From positions 310,001 through 374,000 of the forward strand of contig JAWKHJ010000004.1 in NCBI GenBank assembly GCA_041394905.1: 64,000 nucleotides of DNA, read 5' to 3'. Below, in pieces: positions 1 through 10,251 of this stretch. Position 1 is the first letter of the stretch, and each line of letters starts with the position of its first letter. The position numbers and the translations under genes were made by a program. The notes below the pieces were generated by a model. It made no database searches. It was not told the DNA's origin and worked only from the letters and a program-made list of their open reading frames with translations. Origin of the DNA: RI-231 sp041394905. GTDB lineage: Bacteria; Acidobacteriota; Terriglobia; Bryobacterales; UBA6623.

Positions 1-28
1 GAGAGCACCCGAGCGGCGCACATCGGCG

Positions 29-63
29 GAGGTGCGGGAGAAGCCGGAAACAGCCCGCACCTC
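29..63 (-). promoter_or_regulatory. Hairpin downstream of rplL (rplL-rpoB intergenic candidate)
   Basis: GAGGTGCGGG at 29-38 and CCCGCACCTC at 54-63 form a perfect 10-bp inverted repeat around a 15-nt loop. In the direction of rplL transcription the hairpin starts 12 nt after the rplL stop and is not followed by a run of U. In many bacteria rpoB follows rplL and the gap holds an attenuator or an RNase III site; that role here is inference, because rpoB would lie outside the window. Confidence 0.5.
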
Positions 64-75
64 TCCACGGAAAGA

Positions 76-461
76 CTAGGTCAGCTCGACGGTAGCGCCG
101 GCTTCCTTGAGCTTTTCGGCGATCGAGTCGGCCTCGGCCTTCTCGACATTTTCCTTCACCGGCTTGGGAGCGCCATCGACCAAGTCCTTGGCTTCTTTCA
201 AGCCAAGGCTGGTGATTTCACGCACAGCCTTGATGACCTTGATCTTGTTCGCGCCGGCATCCTTGGGCACGACCGTGAATTCGGTCTTCTCTTCGGCTTC
301 GGCAGCGGCCCGAGAACAGCGCCCGGCATAGCGGCCATCATCATCGGCGCCGCAGCGGCGGCGGAGACTCCGAGCTTCTCCTCGAGGTCCTTCACCAGAG
401 CCGCGGCTTCCATGAGCGTCAGACCCTGGATTTGTTCAGAAATTGCTGCAATGTCGGCCAT
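76..461 (-). CDS. rplL: 50S ribosomal protein L7/L12 (frame broken by an indel)
   Basis: Stalk protein of the large ribosomal subunit that recruits translation GTPases. The N-terminal dimerisation part starts MADIAAISEQIQGLTLMEAA, followed by the Ala/Met-rich hinge. The C-terminal domain reads NKIKVIKAVREITSLGLKEA and ends in GATVELT. The two halves are in different frames, joined near 310-320 inside the hinge. The span is 386 nt, one short of a 128-residue gene, so a single missing base explains the break. L7/L12 is essential and both halves are otherwise intact, so a consensus error is far more likely than a pseudogene. Last gene of the secE-nusG-rplKAJL run in the window. Confidence 0.93.
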
Positions 462-560
462 TGTGATTCTCTCCTTCGATCCTTGCGATTGCGCTATTTG
501 ACTCTTGCGGGCGCGGCAGACCGGGCGGCGGCGCGAGCCCGCGAACTCGTTGCGATTCCT

Positions 561-1088
561 CTATTCGGCGAATTTCTTCTCGTCGACGGCAGCCTGCAGG
601 ACCCGCACCAGATCGCGAGCCGGAGCATTGAGCACGCCCACCATGTTTTGCGCGCCGGAGTTGAGCAGAAACAGGATCTTCGACTGCGTTTCCGGCTTGC
701 CGGGCATCTTCGACAAAGCGTCGAGCCCCTGCTCGTCGAGGATCTGCCCCTCAACGACGCCGGCGCGGAAGCCGAACACCTTGGTCGTTTTCGCCTGCTC
801 GACCAGAGCCTTCATCAGCCCGACCGGGTCATCATCGGCGAGCACGAGGGAAGTCATGCCCTTGAGGCCCTCGAACGCCTTGGCGACGGGGGTGCCGTCA
901 GAGGCGAGCTTAGCCAGCCGGTTATTGATGACGCGATAGCTGGCGCCGGTCTCGCGAATCTTCTTGCGAAGCTGGAAGTCCTCGTCGACCTTGATGCCCT
1001 GGAACGAGCACAGCACGACGACGGGATTTTCGGCGAACGCCTGGCGCAGACTGTCGAGCTCGGCTTGTTTGACGCTTCTTGTCTTCAT
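561..1088 (-). CDS. rplJ: 50S ribosomal protein L10
   Basis: 175 residues, the usual length for L10, the base of the L7/L12 stalk. The N terminus (MKTRSVKQAELDSLRQAF) and the YRVINNRLAKLA segment are characteristic of the family. The C-terminal helix carries the L7/L12 binding region. It lies 16 nt after rplA and about 100 nt before rplL, so it is co-transcribed with them. The short rplA-rplJ gap leaves no room for the long L10 leader structure seen in E. coli, so autoregulation would have to work elsewhere. The frame is intact. Confidence 0.95.
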   Translation of the reverse strand: MKTRSVKQAELDSLRQAFAENPVVVLCSFQGIKVDEDFQLRKKIRETGASYRVINNRLAKLASDGTPVAKAFEGLKGMTSLVLADDDPVGLMKALVEQAKTTKVFGFRAGVVEGQILDEQGLDALSKMPGKPETQSKILFLLNSGAQNMVGVLNAPARDLVRVLQAAVDEKKFAE

Positions 1089-1104
1089 TTCGTCGAGCCC
1101 TCCT

Positions 1105-1793
1105 TTATGCGATCAGATCGTTCGCTTCGACTTCGAGCGAGGGGCTCATCGTCGAGCAGATGCTGATCTTTTTCACGTACTTGCCCTTCGCTGCCGAGGG
1201 CTTCGCGCGAACGACGGCCAGAATGAGCGTCGTCGCATTCTCATTGAGCTTGTCGGCGTCAAAGCCGAGCTTGCCGACGGGGGCGTGAATCACGCCGCCT
1301 TTGTCGACACGGAACTCGACCTTACCGGCCTTGATTTCGTTGACCGCGGTGACGACGTCCGTAGTCACAGTTCCGGTCTTCGGGTTAGGCATCAACCCGC
1401 GCGGACCGAGAACGCGACCCAGCTTGCCGACGTGGCGCATCATATCCGGCGTCGAAACGACGGCGTCATAGTCGAGCCAGTTTTTCCTTCTGGATCTTCT
1501 CGACCATCTCTTCGCCGCCGACGAAATCCACCCGCGTCCTGCGCTTCCTTGGCCTTGTCGCCCTGGGCGATAACCAGCACGCGCTTCGCCTTACCCAGGC
1601 CGTGGGGCAGCACAACCGTGCCGCGCACCATCTGGTCGGCGTGACGCGGATCGACCCCGAGGTTCATGTGCACCTCAACGGTCTCGTCGAACTTCGCGAT
1701 CTTGTTTTTTTGTAAGAACGGAATGGCTTCAGTCAGCGCGTACGGGCGCTGCTCCACCAATTCCGCCACATTGCGGTACTTCTTGCCTGGCAT
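1105..1793 (-). CDS. rplA: 50S ribosomal protein L1 (two indels)
   Basis: L1 stalk protein, and often the translational repressor of rplKA. The start MPGKKYRNVAELVEQRPYAL is preceded by GGGAGGAA, a strong ribosome site, which fixes ATG at 1793. The middle contains VDPRHADQMVRGTVVLPHG and the C-terminal part GKLGRVLGPRGLMPNPKTGT, both diagnostic of L1. Frame breaks fall near 1540 (after KEAQDAGG) and near 1488 (an A run before WLDYDAV). The stretch between them still translates to DFVGGEEMVEKIQKE in the third frame. Net length is one base short of a 229-residue gene, so this is almost surely an intact gene with consensus errors. Confidence 0.93.
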
Positions 1794-1881
1794 GTTCCTC
1801 CCTTGGTCCAAACGGCCGAGTGCGTCAATCGCCTCGCGCCTCCCAAAGTCCGCCGTCTCCGGCGGCTCGTCCAAACTCTTC

Positions 1882-2313
1882 TTAGCCTACTACGTCCACG
1901 CCCATCGAGCGAGCAGTTCCCTCGATGCAAACCATTGCCGCTTCTACGGTATGGCAGTTGAGGTCGGGCATCTTCGCCTTGGCAATTTCTTCAATTTGCG
2001 CTTTCGTGATCTTGCCAACCTTGTTGCGGTTCGGCTCACCCGAGCCCTTCGCAAGCTTGACGGCCTTCTTGATCAGAACAGCCGCGGGCGGCGTCTTCGT
2101 CACGAAGTCGTAGGAGCGGTCCTGATACACGGTGATCACCACCGGCACCGTCAACCCCACCAAGTCCGGCTGCTGCGTCCGCGCATTGAACGCCTTGCAG
2201 AACTCCATGATGTTCACGCCGGCCTGACCGAGCGCCGGACCCACCGGGGGCGCCGGCGTCGCCTTGCCGGCCATGATCTGCAGCTTGACTTGCTGTTTTA
2301 CCTTCTTCGCCAT
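1882..2313 (-). CDS. rplK: 50S ribosomal protein L11
   Basis: 143 residues, standard length, intact. The N-terminal KLQIMAGKATPAPPVGPALG and the C-terminal IEGTARSMGVDVVG are signature L11 segments. L11 forms the GTPase-associated centre with 23S rRNA and is needed for the stringent response. It follows nusG by 27 nt. The 88-nt gap to rplA holds a small hairpin (CCGCCG/CGGCGG, 1850-1865) whose role is unknown. Confidence 0.97.
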   Translation of the reverse strand: MAKKVKQQVKLQIMAGKATPAPPVGPALGQAGVNIMEFCKAFNARTQQPDLVGLTVPVVITVYQDRSYDFVTKTPPAAVLIKKAVKLAKGSGEPNRNKVGKITKAQIEEIAKAKMPDLNCHTVEAAMVCIEGTARSMGVDVVG

Positions 2314-2340
2314 TTTGGGAAACCCTACCTGCGAAAGGAC

Positions 2341-3052
2341 TTAGCCTTCGCGCTCCACCTGGAAGTACTCAAGCTCGACGGGCGTTCCGCGCCCGAAGAT
2401 CGTAACCATCACCTTCAACGTCGAGCGATCCTCGTTGACTTCTTCCACGGTGCCGGAGAAGTTCGCGAACGGTCCGTCGATGATCTTGACGCGATCATTG
2501 CGCTCGAAGTGCATCTTCGGCCGCGGCCGCTCCGCCGAAGCCGTCTGGCGGTAGAGGATCTGATTGACCTCGTCCGCGGTCAGCGGGTTCGGCTTCAACC
2601 CCCCCGCCGACGAAACCAGTGACGCGCGGCGTATTCTTCACCACGTGCCAGAGCTCGTCATCGAGATCGAGCTGCACGAGCACATAGCCGGGATAGAGCA
2701 GGCGCTCGGTCTCGACTTTTTTGCCGTTGCGCATCTCGACGACCTTCTCGGTCGGGATCAAGATCTCGCCAATGCGCTCGCCGAAACCGAATGCATCACA
2801 ACGCGTACTCAAGCTCTCGCGCACTTTCTTCTCAAAGCCGGAGTAGGTATGAATGATGTACCAATCCAGCCCAGGCACGCCGACTTCGTCGATCGGCTGA
2901 ACTTCAGCCTCACCCTCGGCCGCAACCTCGCCGTCGCCGGCTGCAGCGTCCGCCGCCGCGCCATCCTCAACTGAAGACGACACAGCTTGGGCGTCGGCGG
3001 CCTCAGCCGCGACATCCTGCTCGAGCTCTGGGTTCTGACCGAAGTCGCTCAC
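2341..3052 (-). CDS. nusG: Transcription termination/antitermination protein NusG (one indel)
   Basis: NusG binds RNA polymerase and couples it to Rho or the ribosome. The NGN domain starts at LDWYIIHTYSGFEKKVRESL and runs to NTPRVTGFVGGG. The C-terminal KOW domain includes VKIIDGPFANFSGTVEEVNE. The frame is lost at a run of seven C on the plus strand (about 2599-2605); removing one base restores ...FVGGGLKPNPLTADEV. About 62 residues rich in Glu, Asp and Ala precede the NGN domain, longer than in E. coli NusG. This tail looks genuine because it is in frame with the domain. secE is immediately upstream. Confidence 0.93.
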
Positions 3053-3102
3053 AGAAAACCTACTTCTTCATTCAGTGCGCAAGCCCAAAGAGGGGACTCG
3101 CG

Positions 3103-3348
3103 TCAGTTGGAAAACATCTGGTAGAGCCGAGTCTGACCGAGGGCGAGAATATAGTCGACGATACCGAAGTACACGCCGAAAAACGCCACGGTCGCGAGCA
3201 CGACAATCGTCGTACTCTGCACCTGCTCACGGCTCGGCCACGTCACCAAACGCATTTCGCGCCGGTGCTCGTCGATATAATTCCGCACCTTGTCGACCCA
3301 GCCCTGGGTCGCCTCGGATTTTGCAGGCTGCTTCCTATCTGCCGCCAT
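3103..3348 (-). CDS. secE: Preprotein translocase subunit SecE
   Basis: Small single-span subunit of the SecYEG translocon. An 81-residue form beginning MAADRKQPAKSE was chosen because it gives a normal SecE N terminus; an in-frame start at 3381 would add eleven residues. The conserved amphipathic helix VRNYIDEHRREMRLVTWPSR is followed by one membrane span, IVVLATVAFFGVYFGIVDYI. Its position between tRNA-Trp and nusG is the classical order. Confidence 0.92.
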   Translation of the reverse strand: MAADRKQPAKSEATQGWVDKVRNYIDEHRREMRLVTWPSREQVQSTTIVVLATVAFFGVYFGIVDYILALGQTRLYQMFSN

Positions 3349-3436
3349 GACTGCCAAATCTATGCCCACCCTGCAGCGCACACTGCGCCACTCCGAAAAC
3401 TTTCACCCAACTCCAGGAATCGAAACGACTTGGAGG

Positions 3437-3510
3437 TGGCAGGGGCGGAGGGAATCGAACCCCCATTGGCGGTTTTGGAGACCGCTGGTTTACCGTTAAC
3501 CGACGCCCCT
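3437..3510 (-). tRNA. tRNA-Trp (CCA anticodon)
   Basis: Read on the minus strand the RNA begins AGGGGCG and ends CGCCCCT-G-CCA, with a 7-bp acceptor stem and encoded CCA (3437-3439). The anticodon loop CTCCAAA gives CCA, decoding UGG. The T arm GGGGG-TTCGATT-CCCTC is normal. It lies between rpmG and secE, a common place for trpT. Confidence 0.95.
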
Positions 3511-3537
3511 ACGTCACACCTCGAGAGCCGAGATCCG

Positions 3538-3690
3538 CTACTTGATCTCGCGATGAGGCGCGTGCTGCCGACACCGGGGGCAGTACTTCTTCATCTCGAC
3601 GCGCCCCGGCGTCTTCTTCTTGTTCTTCGTCTTAGTATAGTTGCGTTCCTTGCACTCTGTACACTGCAAGGTGATGATGTCGCGCGCCAT
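3538..3690 (-). CDS. rpmG: 50S ribosomal protein L33
   Basis: A 50-residue reading frame starting MARDIITLQCTECKERNYTK and ending RQHAPHREIK. Two Cys pairs (CTEC and CPRC) make this the zinc-binding form of L33. The Lys/Thr-rich centre (KTKNKKKTPGRVE) is typical. It sits between tuf and tRNA-Trp, as in many genomes. There is no frame problem. Confidence 0.95.
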   Translation of the reverse strand: MARDIITLQCTECKERNYTKTKNKKKTPGRVEMKKYCPRCRQHAPHREIK

Positions 3691-3721
3691 CGATCGATCC
3701 TCCGCCTTTCCCTAGGCCTTC

Positions 3722-4909
<1,188 letters not shown>

Positions 4910-4961
4910 CGTTTTTCGCTCTCTCTTCGCGCGTCCTAGCGCATAGCTTTGAAACCGGAGG

Positions 4962-5048
4962 TGGTGGACGGTCTAGGATTCGAACCTAGGTAGGGCGTAG
5001 CCCGGCAGATTTACAGTCTGCTGCCATTGACCGCTCGGCCAACCGTCC
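4962..5048 (-). tRNA. tRNA-Tyr (GTA anticodon)
   Basis: Minus-strand RNA with acceptor GGACGGT/ACCGTCC, discriminator A and encoded CCA. The anticodon loop is CTGTAAA (GTA). A long variable arm, as expected of bacterial tRNA-Tyr, makes the gene 87 nt. T arm TAGG-TTCGAAT-CCTA is normal. It lies just upstream of tuf. Confidence 0.95.
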
Positions 5049-5151
5049 TCGCCAGCTCAGCAGCCTTGCCGAAACAAGACTCAAAAAAACCGGGGCTGCC
5101 GGCGAGCCGAACCGCCCCGCGAAACCTTTCCCTTACCGCCAGCCGCAAGGC

Positions 5152-5227
<76 letters not shown>

Positions 5228-5264
5228 CCAAAGGCCTTGCCCGACTGTAAACGGCGTCGCAAAT

Positions 5265-5339
5265 TGGAGCGGGAGACGGGACTCGAACCCGCAACCAACA
5301 GCTTGGAAGGCTGTGACTCTACCTTTGAGTTACTCCCGC
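5265..5339 (-). tRNA. tRNA-Gly (TCC anticodon)
   Basis: Acceptor GCGGGAG/CTCCCGC, discriminator T, encoded CCA. Anticodon stem ACAGC/GCTGT encloses CTTCCAA, giving TCC. The T loop TTCGAGT is standard. It sits between the two threonine tRNAs, as glyT does in E. coli. Confidence 0.95.
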
Positions 5340-5379
5340 CTGAAAACCGTAATTGCCTAGCGCGGCGCACCCAGCAAAG

Positions 5380-5456
<77 letters not shown>

Positions 5457-5532
5457 TTGCGCAGACCCTCTCAGACTAACGCAGGTCGATCGCCGGGAGC
5501 AGCTTGATTTTCGGAAGTTCTTTGGGCGTTTG

Positions 5533-6590
5533 TCATTTCAGGTCCGCATTACGCTTCTCGAGCAACTCGCGCAGACGCCGGGCGTCAGCGCATCCACCTG
5601 GTATCCGCCGCGCCCGGTCATCGTGCGCGCCTGCAAGGAATTGTAGATCGCCTCTTCCGTCGCCTCGATGGCGCCTTGGAAGAACGGGCCGAGCGCGCCG
5701 TCGTCGACGAACTTCGACGGATCGCGATTGGTCGAGAAGGCGATCACGAAATCGCCGCTGCCATGCGAGCCGTTTGAGCCGGTGCGCGCCAGGCCGAAGG
5801 TCGCACGGCGGGCGACACGCTGGAGCTGGCGGGCGTCGAGCGGCGCATCGACGGCGACGATCATCATGATCGAGCCGTCGCCGTTGTCGGGAGCGGGCGG
5901 CTTGAGCAGCTTCCACAAGGGCAGACCGTCGAACAGTAGCGTGCCGCCGAAGTTCGTCTGGACAAGGACGCCGAGCATCGACCCGCCCGGCAGGCGGCGC
6001 GAGCTGGTCCCGATGCCGCCCTTCCAGCCGAAACAGATGGTCCCCGTCCCCGCCCCGACGGCGCCTTCCTCGACCGGGCCGGGCTTGGCGTCCGCGAGCG
6101 CGGCGAGAAAATCCCCGCGTACGGGGCGCTCGGCGCGGATATCGTTTAGGCGTCCGTCGTTGGTTTCGCCGACGACGACGTTGACCGAGCGCACGTCTTG
6201 GTTGCCGGGCTGGGTGAGGGTGTAGTGGCGAAGCGCGTCGGCGGCGCGCCAGACGGCGAGGGTATTGGTGAGCAGGATGGGCGTCTCGATCACGCCGAGC
6301 TCCTGGATCTGGGGCAGTCCGATCGACTTGCCGAAGGCGTTGAAAACGAAGGCCGCCGCGGGAACTTTTTCCTGGAAGAGATTCCCGGAGTGGGGCAGGA
6401 TGGCGGTGACGCCGGTGCGGATGTCGTCGCCTTCGATGAGCGTGCGCTGGCCGACGAGCACTCCCGGCACGTCCGTGATGGCGTTGTGCTCGCCCGGCGG
6501 GTAGAGTCCAGGCGCGACGCCGAGATCGCGGGCGCGCTGCGCGAGAACGGGCCCAACAACGATGACGAGAAGGAGCAGAAGGCGCCGCAT
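5533..6590 (-). CDS. DmpA-type L-aminopeptidase/D-esterase (peptidase family S58)
   Basis: An exported peptidase that in its family cleaves itself before a Ser which becomes the N-terminal nucleophile. Residues 1-17 are a signal peptide. The NAITDVPGVLVGQRT segment and the self-cleavage site GDG-SIMMIV with VDAPL (Ser near residue 240) are family signatures. The last about 15 residues are shifted into another frame near 5580; corrected, the protein ends in RLRELLEKRNADLK with the stop at 5533. Transcribed toward the tRNA cluster. The substrate is unknown. Confidence 0.85.
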
Positions 6591-6664
6591 CGCACACAGG
6601 CTAGCGATTTTTTTCGGTGCGAAGTAAAGCCAGCGGCGTCTAAAGGCGTATTAGCGAGTGAGAG

Positions 6665-7277
6665 ATGCCAATTCTCGACGATCCCGGGCGCACCGACGAG
6701 GAGCTGATCGCGGCTTACCGCGCAGGCAGCGACGAGGCGTTCGAAGCGATCTACGCGCGGCGGTTTGCCGAGCTGACGGCCTACCTGCGGCGACGGTTGC
6801 CGGCCGGCGCGCAGGATGACGCCGAAGACTTGGCCGAAACGGCGCTCTACAAAGCGGCCGTGCAGGTGGAAAGCTTCGATCCCGCCCGCGGCGCCTTCCG
6901 ACCCTGGCTCTACGCGATCGCGACCAACCTACGGCGAGACTTGATCCGATCGTGGACGCGTCGGCTCGAGCGGCTGTGGGCGGCCTCGCCTGAGCGCGCA
7001 GCGGAGACGGCCGATCCGCATTGTTCGATCGAGGAGCGGATGCTGCGGGAGGAGCGCGTGACGCGGGCGCTGGGCGCGCTGACCGAGCGGCAGCGCGATG
7101 TGATGTTGCTCACCTGCTGGGAAGGGTTTTCTTACGCGGAGACGGCAGAAATTCTGGGATCAGGCCCAGGCACGGTCGTACCGCGACAAGGCGCTCAAGA
7201 ACCTCAGACGAATACTCGAAGGCGAATGCGGGACTGATCGCAGCGCCGGCGACGGGAAGCGGAATCATGACGAGTGA
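6665..7277 (+). CDS. ECF RNA polymerase sigma factor (one indel near the C terminus)
   Basis: An ECF-type sigma-70 protein. Region 2 covers about residues 10-95 (DEAFEAIYARRFAELTAYLR ... FRPWLYAIATN). Region 4 lies near 135-175 (LTERQRDVMLLTCWEGFSYA, then ETAEILG). Just after GPGTV the frame changes and a few residues seem missing; the other frame continues YRDKALKNLRRILEGECG and stops at 7277. That tail overlaps the ATG at 7267 of the next gene, the usual coupling of an ECF sigma to its regulator. Confidence 0.85.
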
Positions 7278-7772
7278 ATACGAGCACGTGACAGCTGAGC
7301 TGGCTTGGCTGAAGCGCCGCGGGCGCAGGGGCAGCGCCGCCGCGGCATCCATGCGCACTCCGACTTGCCCAAGCTTGGGGACGCTCGCGCGCGGCAAGCT
7401 GTCTGAGCCCGAAGCACGGCACGTAGCGCAGTGTCGCCATTGCCAGGGCGCACGCGGACGGACAAGCCGCAGCAGCCGCGTTTCGCGGCTCCGATGGCAG
7501 CGGCCATTGCGGCGACGCTCGTCATGGGGCTTTGGCTCTCGGGCGGACGCACGCCGGAACGCTACGAGGCGCCGCCGATGCGCGTGACGGCTCCGACGCC
7601 GCATGCGGTGGAGGCCGATTGGACTCCGCCGATGCTGAGGGCGCCTGGCGTGCGGCTTTCGATGCCGACAACGCAGCCGCCCCTGCCGCCGGATCCGCCC
7701 CGCTCGAGCGCTTCCCAGCCGCCGAGGAATCCACGAGGGCGCCGGTTCCGCTGGCCGCGCTCAGCAGCATAA
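7267..7772 (+). CDS. Probable zinc-finger anti-sigma factor (frame broken)
   Basis: Starts inside the end of the sigma gene. The first frame contains HVAQCRHCQ, the HxxxCxxC motif of zinc-binding anti-sigma domains, at about residues 52-60. A second frame, from about 7470, supplies one membrane span (AAAIAATLVMGLWL) followed by a Pro-rich extracytoplasmic tail. A third frame stays open to 7867, so the exact end is unsure. Architecture and position support membrane-tethered control of the upstream sigma factor. The number of indels makes the protein sequence unreliable. Confidence 0.6.
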
Positions 7773-7910
7773 ACCCGCCAACGCTCAAGCCGGCGCGGCC
7801 CGCCGCCGGACGTGGTGGGTCTGTTGGGCCTGCGCGTGTTGTAGGGCCCGTCAAAGCCCAGTTGTGATGACCAGACAAGCAGCCGCTCGTCCGGCGGCCT
7901 AGGAGGAAGT

Positions 7911-9116
7911 GTGTCCGTTTTTCGTTTGTTTCTCGTGGCGGCGCTCGCCGCCGGACTGGCCTCGGCCGAAGAGGCGCCGCGCGCGCAGGACACCCGCGAG
8001 TACGAACTGGTGCAAGGGACGCTAGGCGAACGTGACCCGGCCAAGCGGCTGGCGACGCTCGAAACTTGGCGCCAGGAGTACCCCTCGACTGCGCTCGGCG
8101 AGATGCGGGCGAAGCTCTACTTGCAGACTTACCGCGAAGCCGGACGCCACGCCGACGCCGTCGCAGCCGCTGAGCGCGTGCTCGAGCTCGCGCCGGAGGA
8201 CTTTGCCGCGCACTATACACTGGCCTCGCTTGCGCCTGCGTTGGGCTCAATCGACGAAGCTGACCGAGCGCGGGCGGAGCGGTCAGCCCGCGAGCTGCTC
8301 GATGGCGGGATCGCAACCCAGTTCGACCTATCAAACAAACCGACCGGCGTGACGGCGGATGCTTGGGAGAGTGCGCGTGTGCAAAGCGAGGCGGCGAGTC
8401 TGCGGACGCTCGGTTGGCTGGCGATGGAGCGCAAGCAACCCGCCGAGGCGCAGTCGGAGCTCGAGCGGGCTCTCCGCATCGACCCGACATCGGCGCAAGC
8501 CTCGTATTGGCTGGCGCAGAGCGTGCTGGCACAGCGCGATCCGGGCAAGAACGAGTTGGCATTCTTCTCACTCGCCCGCGCGGCCACGCTGACCGGACCG
8601 GGCGAACTACCTGCCGAGAGCCGTGAGCAGATCCGCGCCTATCTGCAAAAAACCTACCAGGCGTTCGCTGGGACCCTCGACGGTCTCGACGAGATCGAGC
8701 GTCTGGCCGCGCTGTCGGCATTGCCTCCGGCGGAGATGCCGCGAGTGCGTTCGGCGGCGGAACGTGAGGACGATGCGCACCGCGCATTCTGCACGGACAA
8801 ACCTCTGGCCTGCGTTTACGAGAACCTGCGCGCAGCGCTCACAGGCCCCGACGGTCCGCAAACCTGGGCCGAACTGCAAGAGAAGGTCACGCCGCAGATC
8901 GAGCTCTACGTGGTCGGGAACGAGCCCGCGGATCGGCCGCTGGCGCTGCGCCTTTCGCCCCAGAAGGGCGGCAAGGCGGAGGTCGTACTCAAGTTGTCGA
9001 ACCGGCTACGGGCGCCGATTCCCGCCGGGCGCGCCGTGAGGGTGGAAGGGGTGGCGCGGGCGCTTGGCCGGGAGCCGTTTCTGTTGACGCTCGAAGGCGG
9101 GCGGGTGTTGCCGTAG
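7911..9116 (+). CDS. Secreted tetratricopeptide-repeat protein
   Basis: 401 residues starting at GTG, placed just after AGGAGG (7901-7906). Residues 1-19 look like a signal peptide ending near ASAEE. Helical repeats occupy about residues 65-215 (HADAVAAAERVLELAPEDFA; QSELERALRIDPTSAQASYW), typical TPR sequence. The C-terminal part (about 310-400) has no motif I recognise and may be a beta domain. It follows the sigma/anti-sigma pair on the same strand after about 140 nt. Likely a periplasmic scaffold; partner unknown. Confidence 0.7.
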   Translation: MSVFRLFLVAALAAGLASAEEAPRAQDTREYELVQGTLGERDPAKRLATLETWRQEYPSTALGEMRAKLYLQTYREAGRHADAVAAAERVLELAPEDFAAHYTLASLAPALGSIDEADRARAERSARELLDGGIATQFDLSNKPTGVTADAWESARVQSEAASLRTLGWLAMERKQPAEAQSELERALRIDPTSAQASYWLAQSVLAQRDPGKNELAFFSLARAATLTGPGELPAESREQIRAYLQKTYQAFAGTLDGLDEIERLAALSALPPAEMPRVRSAAEREDDAHRAFCTDKPLACVYENLRAALTGPDGPQTWAELQEKVTPQIELYVVGNEPADRPLALRLSPQKGGKAEVVLKLSNRLRAPIPAGRAVRVEGVARALGREPFLLTLEGGRVLP

Positions 9117-9186
9117 GGCCGAAGAACCCCCACCCTTCCGGGCGCGGCACGGGGTGATAGCGGGCGGAGCCAGATCTGTCTAACGC

Positions 9187-9807
9187 TCAGATGCCGTTGT
9201 CGCGGCGGCCGACGAGCGAGAGAAACTCCTTCCGCGTTGTTGGGTTCTCGCGGAATTCGCCCAGCATGGTCGAAGTGATCGCCGAGGAGTGCTGCTTTTC
9301 GACGCCGCGCATCATCATGCAAAGATGACGCGCCTCGACGATGACGCCGACGCCGGCTGGCTGGATGGCGTCCTGGATCGCATCGGCGACTTCGCGCGTT
9401 AGCCGCTCCTGCACTTGCAGCCGGCGCGCAAACATGTCGACCAGACGCGCCGTCTTGCTCAATCCAATCACCTTGTTGGTCGGGATGTAGGCGACGTGCG
9501 CCTTGCCGAAAAACGGCAGCAAGTGGTGTTCGCAGAGCGAGAATACCTCGATATCCTTGACGATGACCATCTCGTCGTAGGCCACGTCAAACAAGGCGCC
9601 GTTGAGCACCTCGTTGGCGTTCATCCTGTAGCCAGCTGTGAGGTCTCCCCAGGCTTTGGCCACACGCTCCGGCGTCTTGACGAGGCCGTCGCGCGAAACG
9701 TCTTCGCCGATCTCACCGAGCAGCCCGCGCGTGAGATCTGCAATGCGACGGTTGTAATCTCCGCCTGCGCTCTCGCGCTCTTCGAGCTCAGCGATCCTCG
9801 GTTCCAT
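9187..9807 (-). CDS. folE: GTP cyclohydrolase I
   Basis: Converts GTP to 7,8-dihydroneopterin triphosphate, the entry to folate, biopterin and queuosine. It shows the zinc/active-site segments SLCEHHLLPFFGKAHVAYIP and HLCMMMRGVEKQ, with the GLSKTARLVDMFARRLQVQE helix between. About 206 residues from ATG 9807, chosen because GGAG lies 8 nt upstream; an earlier ATG at 9825 adds six residues. The start overlaps the end of the upstream PTPS gene by 20 nt, so they are translationally coupled. Confidence 0.95.
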   Translation of the reverse strand: MEPRIAELEERESAGGDYNRRIADLTRGLLGEIGEDVSRDGLVKTPERVAKAWGDLTAGYRMNANEVLNGALFDVAYDEMVIVKDIEVFSLCEHHLLPFFGKAHVAYIPTNKVIGLSKTARLVDMFARRLQVQERLTREVADAIQDAIQPAGVGVIVEARHLCMMMRGVEKQHSSAITSTMLGEFRENPTTRKEFLSLVGRRDNGI

Positions 9808-10231
9808 TCGCACTCTCCATTTCAAGCGTAAAAGTGTTGCGCGCCGTCTCCTCGAGGGTCAGGCGTTGCAGTTTCGCACCAGAGCCACGCTCGTTCCAGG
9901 CGCGGCACAGCCAGCCGCCGATCACCTTGGCAAGGTTTTCAGTGGTGGGATTCAACTCCGCGAACTCCGGTACGGCGCTGTTCATGTCCTTGTGGTCGAT
10001 ACGCGCCAAGACGTCCTCGCGCACGATGCGGTCGAGGGCGTCGCGGTCAACGAGCATGCCGGTCTCGGAGTCGGCCTGGCCGCTCAAGGTCACGTGCAGA
10101 CGGTAGTTGTGGCCGTGTCCGTAAGGGTTGTTGCACTTGCCGAACAGCTCCTGGTTCTCTTCCTCCGTGAGCGAGTCCAGGTGTAGTCGGTGCGAGGCGC
10201 AGAAGGGATAGCAGCGGGTTAGACGCAACAT
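9788..10231 (-). CDS. queD: 6-pyruvoyl-tetrahydropterin synthase/QueD family, Cys-containing paralogue
   Basis: 147 residues. It has the metal ligands HRLHL near the N terminus and NPYGHGHNY in the middle, with the catalytic Cys in FGKCNNP. GMLVDRDALD and the C-terminal LTLEETARN are also conserved. The enzyme acts on dihydroneopterin triphosphate made by FolE, giving either carboxytetrahydropterin (queuosine path) or pyruvoyl-tetrahydropterin. The Cys motif resembles the PTPS-II/QueD groups; which product is made cannot be decided from sequence alone. Middle gene of a three-gene operon. Confidence 0.88.
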   Translation of the reverse strand: MLRLTRCYPFCASHRLHLDSLTEEENQELFGKCNNPYGHGHNYRLHVTLSGQADSETGMLVDRDALDRIVREDVLARIDHKDMNSAVPEFAELNPTTENLAKVIGGWLCRAWNERGSGAKLQRLTLEETARNTFTLEMESANGTEDR

Positions 10232-10251
10232 GGAACAACCTCCTGGGCGGC

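Noticed and set aside
76..3052. Programmed frameshifting or decay of rplL, rplA and nusG
   Set aside because: No slippery-site plus pseudoknot arrangement is seen, the breaks fall at different kinds of sites, and these genes are essential. Sequencing or consensus error is simpler.
7532..7867. Separate small gene after the anti-sigma candidate
   Set aside because: It overlaps the Pro-rich tail in another frame, has no ribosome site and is best explained as an alternative frame of the same indel-damaged gene.
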